Shown here one piece after another: positions 6,786-8,270 of a stretch of 8,270 nt of DNA (position 1 is its first letter; each line of letters begins with the position of its first letter). The notes below the pieces were generated by a model. The model was not told the DNA's origin, did no database searches, and saw nothing but the letters and a program-made list of their open reading frames with translations. Origin of the DNA: an uncultured Thermomicrobiales bacterium (GTDB taxonomy: Bacteria; Chloroflexota; Chloroflexia; Thermomicrobiales; UBA6265); contig CADCWH010000091.1 in NCBI GenBank assembly GCA_902806395.1, positions 1-8,270 on the forward strand. Direction: 5' to 3'. The position numbers and the translations under genes were made by a program.

Positions 6786-6892
6786 GCCGGGCGAGACGCC
6801 AGACGCCGTGCACGACAGCGAGAACGAGGATTTCGTGGTTCGGATCACGGAACAGAGTGACGACGAGTGGTTCGAGGCGCCCCCCGGCGCGG

Positions 6893-6898
6893 TAGAAT
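6893..6898 (+). promoter_or_regulatory. Possible -10 element for the SCO1664/proline-racemase pair
   Basis: TAGAAT on the plus strand (5 of 6 to consensus) lies 91 nt before the SCO1664-family start. No good -35 hexamer is seen 16-18 nt upstream, so an activator or another sigma factor would be needed if it is real. This is the only AT-rich hexamer of this kind I see in the plus-strand half of the divergent gap. Confidence 0.22.
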
Positions 6899-6989
6899 CC
6901 AGTCCGGTCCACGGTGGTGTCTGGGAACGCCCGAAAGGTGGCCCGTGCGCCCGACCCGGTCGTTAGGCCGGTGACGAGGGAATCTCCCG

Positions 6990-7757
6990 ATGCCCGACCT
7001 CTTCCTCCAGATCGAGCAGGACGGCGAGGCCGCCCCTCCCCCGGCACTGGGCGAGGAGGAGGCTCTCCACCTGCTCCGCACCGCCGAGATCACGGCCTCC
7101 CGGCTGATCCCCTGGGGCTCCAACTACACCTTCGGCGTCGCGCTGACCACTGGCGAGGGTCTGGAAACGCTGGCGATCTACAAGCCCCGCGCCGGCGAAG
7201 CCCCCCTCTACGACTTCCCGGATGGCACCCTGTTCCACCGCGAGACCGCCGCCTATTTGCTCAGCCGACACCTCGGATGGCACCTGGTGCCACCGACCGT
7301 GGTGCGTGACGGGCCGAACGGTATCGGCAGTCTCCAGCTCTATGTCCAGCCCGACGGCGATACTGGCGACCCATCCGAGTTCTGGGGCCAGTGCCTGCCG
7401 GAGATCGAGCGGTTGGTGATGTTCGACCACCTCGCCAACAACGCCGACCGCAAGATCGGCCACTGCCTCCGCGACCCGTCCGGCCGCATATGGGGCATTG
7501 ATCACGGCTTGACCTTCAACATCTACCCCAAGCTGCGGACCGTGCTCTGGCAGTTCGTCGGGGACGAAGTCTCGCCGGAGATCCTGGGCGACCTGCGTTC
7601 CCTGCGGGAGCGAGCCCCCGAAGTCCGCGCCGCCCTTGCGCCGCACCTGACCACCGGGGAGATCGACGCGGTCTTCACTCGGGTGGAAGGTTTCTTGCTC
7701 GATGGCCGCTATCCGCGATTGAGCACCCGTCGCAACGTGCCTTGGGGTTGGTGGTAG
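6990..7757 (+). CDS. SCO1664-family protein (PI3/4-kinase or HipA-like kinase fold)
   Basis: A 255-residue protein matching the SCO1664 family in length and order of motifs. LAIYKPRAGEAPLYDFPDGTLFHRE (61-85) holds the probable ATP-binding Lys (K65). PPTVVRDGPNGIGSLQLYV (101-119) follows. FDHLANNADRKIGH (145-158) resembles the catalytic NxDR loop of PI3K/HipA-type kinases, with D146 and D153. WGIDHGLTFN (168-177) supplies a metal-binding Asp (D171) in the DFG-like position. KLRTVLWQF (181-189) is a family signature. Kinase activity and substrate are unproven; the call of fold is from the motif layout. No signal peptide, so cytoplasmic. GAGGG (6976-6980) lies 9 nt before the ATG. In Actinobacteria, as I recall, the family neighbours DUF3090 and MSMEG_4193-type genes; neither is seen here. 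The gene ends 2 bp before a proline racemase-family gene, so the two are probably co-transcribed. Confidence 0.88.
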   Translation: MPDLFLQIEQDGEAAPPPALGEEEALHLLRTAEITASRLIPWGSNYTFGVALTTGEGLETLAIYKPRAGEAPLYDFPDGTLFHRETAAYLLSRHLGWHLVPPTVVRDGPNGIGSLQLYVQPDGDTGDPSEFWGQCLPEIERLVMFDHLANNADRKIGHCLRDPSGRIWGIDHGLTFNIYPKLRTVLWQFVGDEVSPEILGDLRSLRERAPEVRAALAPHLTTGEIDAVFTRVEGFLLDGRYPRLSTRRNVPWGWW

Positions 7758-7759
7758 GG

Positions 7760-8270
7760 GTGCGTGCCCGACGCGTCATCTCCACCATCGATGCCCATGC
7801 CGCTGGCGAGCCACTGCGGATCATCACGTCCGGCATCCCCCTCCCCCGCGGGGAGACGGTGCTCGACCGCCGCCGATGGTTCGAGACCCAGCACGACGAA
7901 CTGCGCCGGTTGTTGCTCTTCGAGCCCCGGGGACACGCCGATATGTATGGCGCGATCCTGACCCCGCCCGTTTCGCCCGGGGCGGACGTCGGCGTCATCT
8001 TCCTCACGAACGAGGGCTACAGCACGATGTGTGGCCACGGAATCATCGCCCTGACCACGGCGCTGCTGGAGACCGGCGCGCTGCCGATGCAGGGTACTGA
8101 GACGGTCGTCACCTACGACGCCCCGGCCGGGCCGATCGTGGCCCGGGCCGCGATCGCCGGTGATCGTGTCACCTCGGTCACGTTTGCCAACGTCCCGTCC
8201 TACGTCATGGCGACCGATGTACCCGTATCAGTTGACGGGCGAGATGTCTCGGTCACCGTGTCCTGGGGAG
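7760..8270 (+). CDS. Proline racemase-family enzyme, N-terminal part (cut by window edge)
   Basis: An open frame of 170 codons runs off the right edge. The opening (RARRVISTIDAHAAGEPLRII), HDELRRLLLFEPRGHADMYGAIL (45-67) and NEGYSTMCGHGIIALTTALLETG (84-106) are typical of the proline racemase/hydroxyproline epimerase/trans-3-hydroxyproline dehydratase family, a diaminopimelate-epimerase-like fold. The first catalytic Cys is present (C91 in MCGHG). The second catalytic position (Cys in racemases/epimerases, Thr in the dehydratase) lies beyond the edge, so the reaction cannot be assigned. The start is a GTG at 7760, 2 bp after the SCO1664-family stop; a GTG at 7751 would overlap that gene and is possible, since GGGG (7744-7747) is nearby. 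Both starts are non-ATG and the ribosome site is unclear, suggesting translational coupling. Confidence 0.9.
   Translation, partial: MRARRVISTIDAHAAGEPLRIITSGIPLPRGETVLDRRRWFETQHDELRRLLLFEPRGHADMYGAILTPPVSPGADVGVIFLTNEGYSTMCGHGIIALTTALLETGALPMQGTETVVTYDAPAGPIVARAAIAGDRVTSVTFANVPSYVMATDVPVSVDGRDVSVTVSWG

Noticed and set aside
6763..6966. A 67-codon plus-strand frame starting with TTG in the divergent gap, with an acidic stretch FVVRITEQSDDEWFEAP
   Set aside because: It has no proper ribosome site, its start lies inside the promoter of the divergent gene, its third positions are less G/C-rich than those of neighbouring genes, and no family is recognised. It is the least unlikely of the rejected frames.
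6697..7047. N-terminal extension of the DUF4352-like protein up to 7047
   Set aside because: The signal peptide and ribosome site place the start at 6696. The extension overlaps the SCO1664-family gene and runs through the sigma70-type promoter.

Overview
The window is GC-rich bacterial chromosome with strongly G/C-biased third codon positions and long open frames antisense to real genes. The protein set suggests a high-GC Gram-positive or Chloroflexota lineage, with Thermomicrobia/Sphaerobacter-like bacteria as my best guess. Hints are a SCO1664-type kinase-fold protein, a YyaL-type thioredoxin protein, and secreted proteins with Sec signals but no lipobox. The placement is inference from style, not a taxonomic marker. 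I see no rRNA, tRNA, CRISPR array, insertion sequence, integrase or phage gene.

Layout: (1) 1-388, minus: N-terminal part of an aminoglycoside/macrolide phosphotransferase-family kinase, cut by the left edge. (2) 389-628: spacer with two hairpins and a weak -10. (3) 629-1483, minus: proC, the last step of proline synthesis. (4) 1484-1664: divergent control region with an 11-bp dyad. (5) 1665-3743, plus: thioredoxin-fold protein (DUF255/YyaL/SSP411) with a CHWC motif. (6) 3887-4996, plus: secreted neutral zinc metallopeptidase with an extra N-terminal domain, probably NTF2-like. (7) 4997-5058: convergent gap full of inverted repeats. (8) 5056-5841, minus: fumarylacetoacetate hydrolase (FAH)-family enzyme. 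(9) 5965-6696, minus: secreted coiled-coil plus beta-sandwich (DUF4352-like) protein, preceded by the best sigma70-type promoter in the window. (10) 6990-7757, plus: SCO1664-family kinase-fold protein. (11) 7760-8270, plus: start of a proline racemase-family enzyme, cut by the right edge and only 2 bp after the previous gene.

The genes look mostly like independent housekeeping or accessory units rather than one defence or biosynthetic system. The units with some cohesion are the SCO1664/proline-racemase pair, which is probably co-transcribed, and possibly the FAH gene downstream of the DUF4352-like gene. ProC and the racemase-family enzyme both touch proline chemistry, but they lie about 6 kb apart on opposite strands, so a functional link is only a suggestion. 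The less ordinary items are the domain architecture of the metallopeptidase, the SCO1664/racemase pairing, and the palindrome inside the promoter spacer at 6741-6769. I found no convincing evidence of an undescribed multi-gene system.
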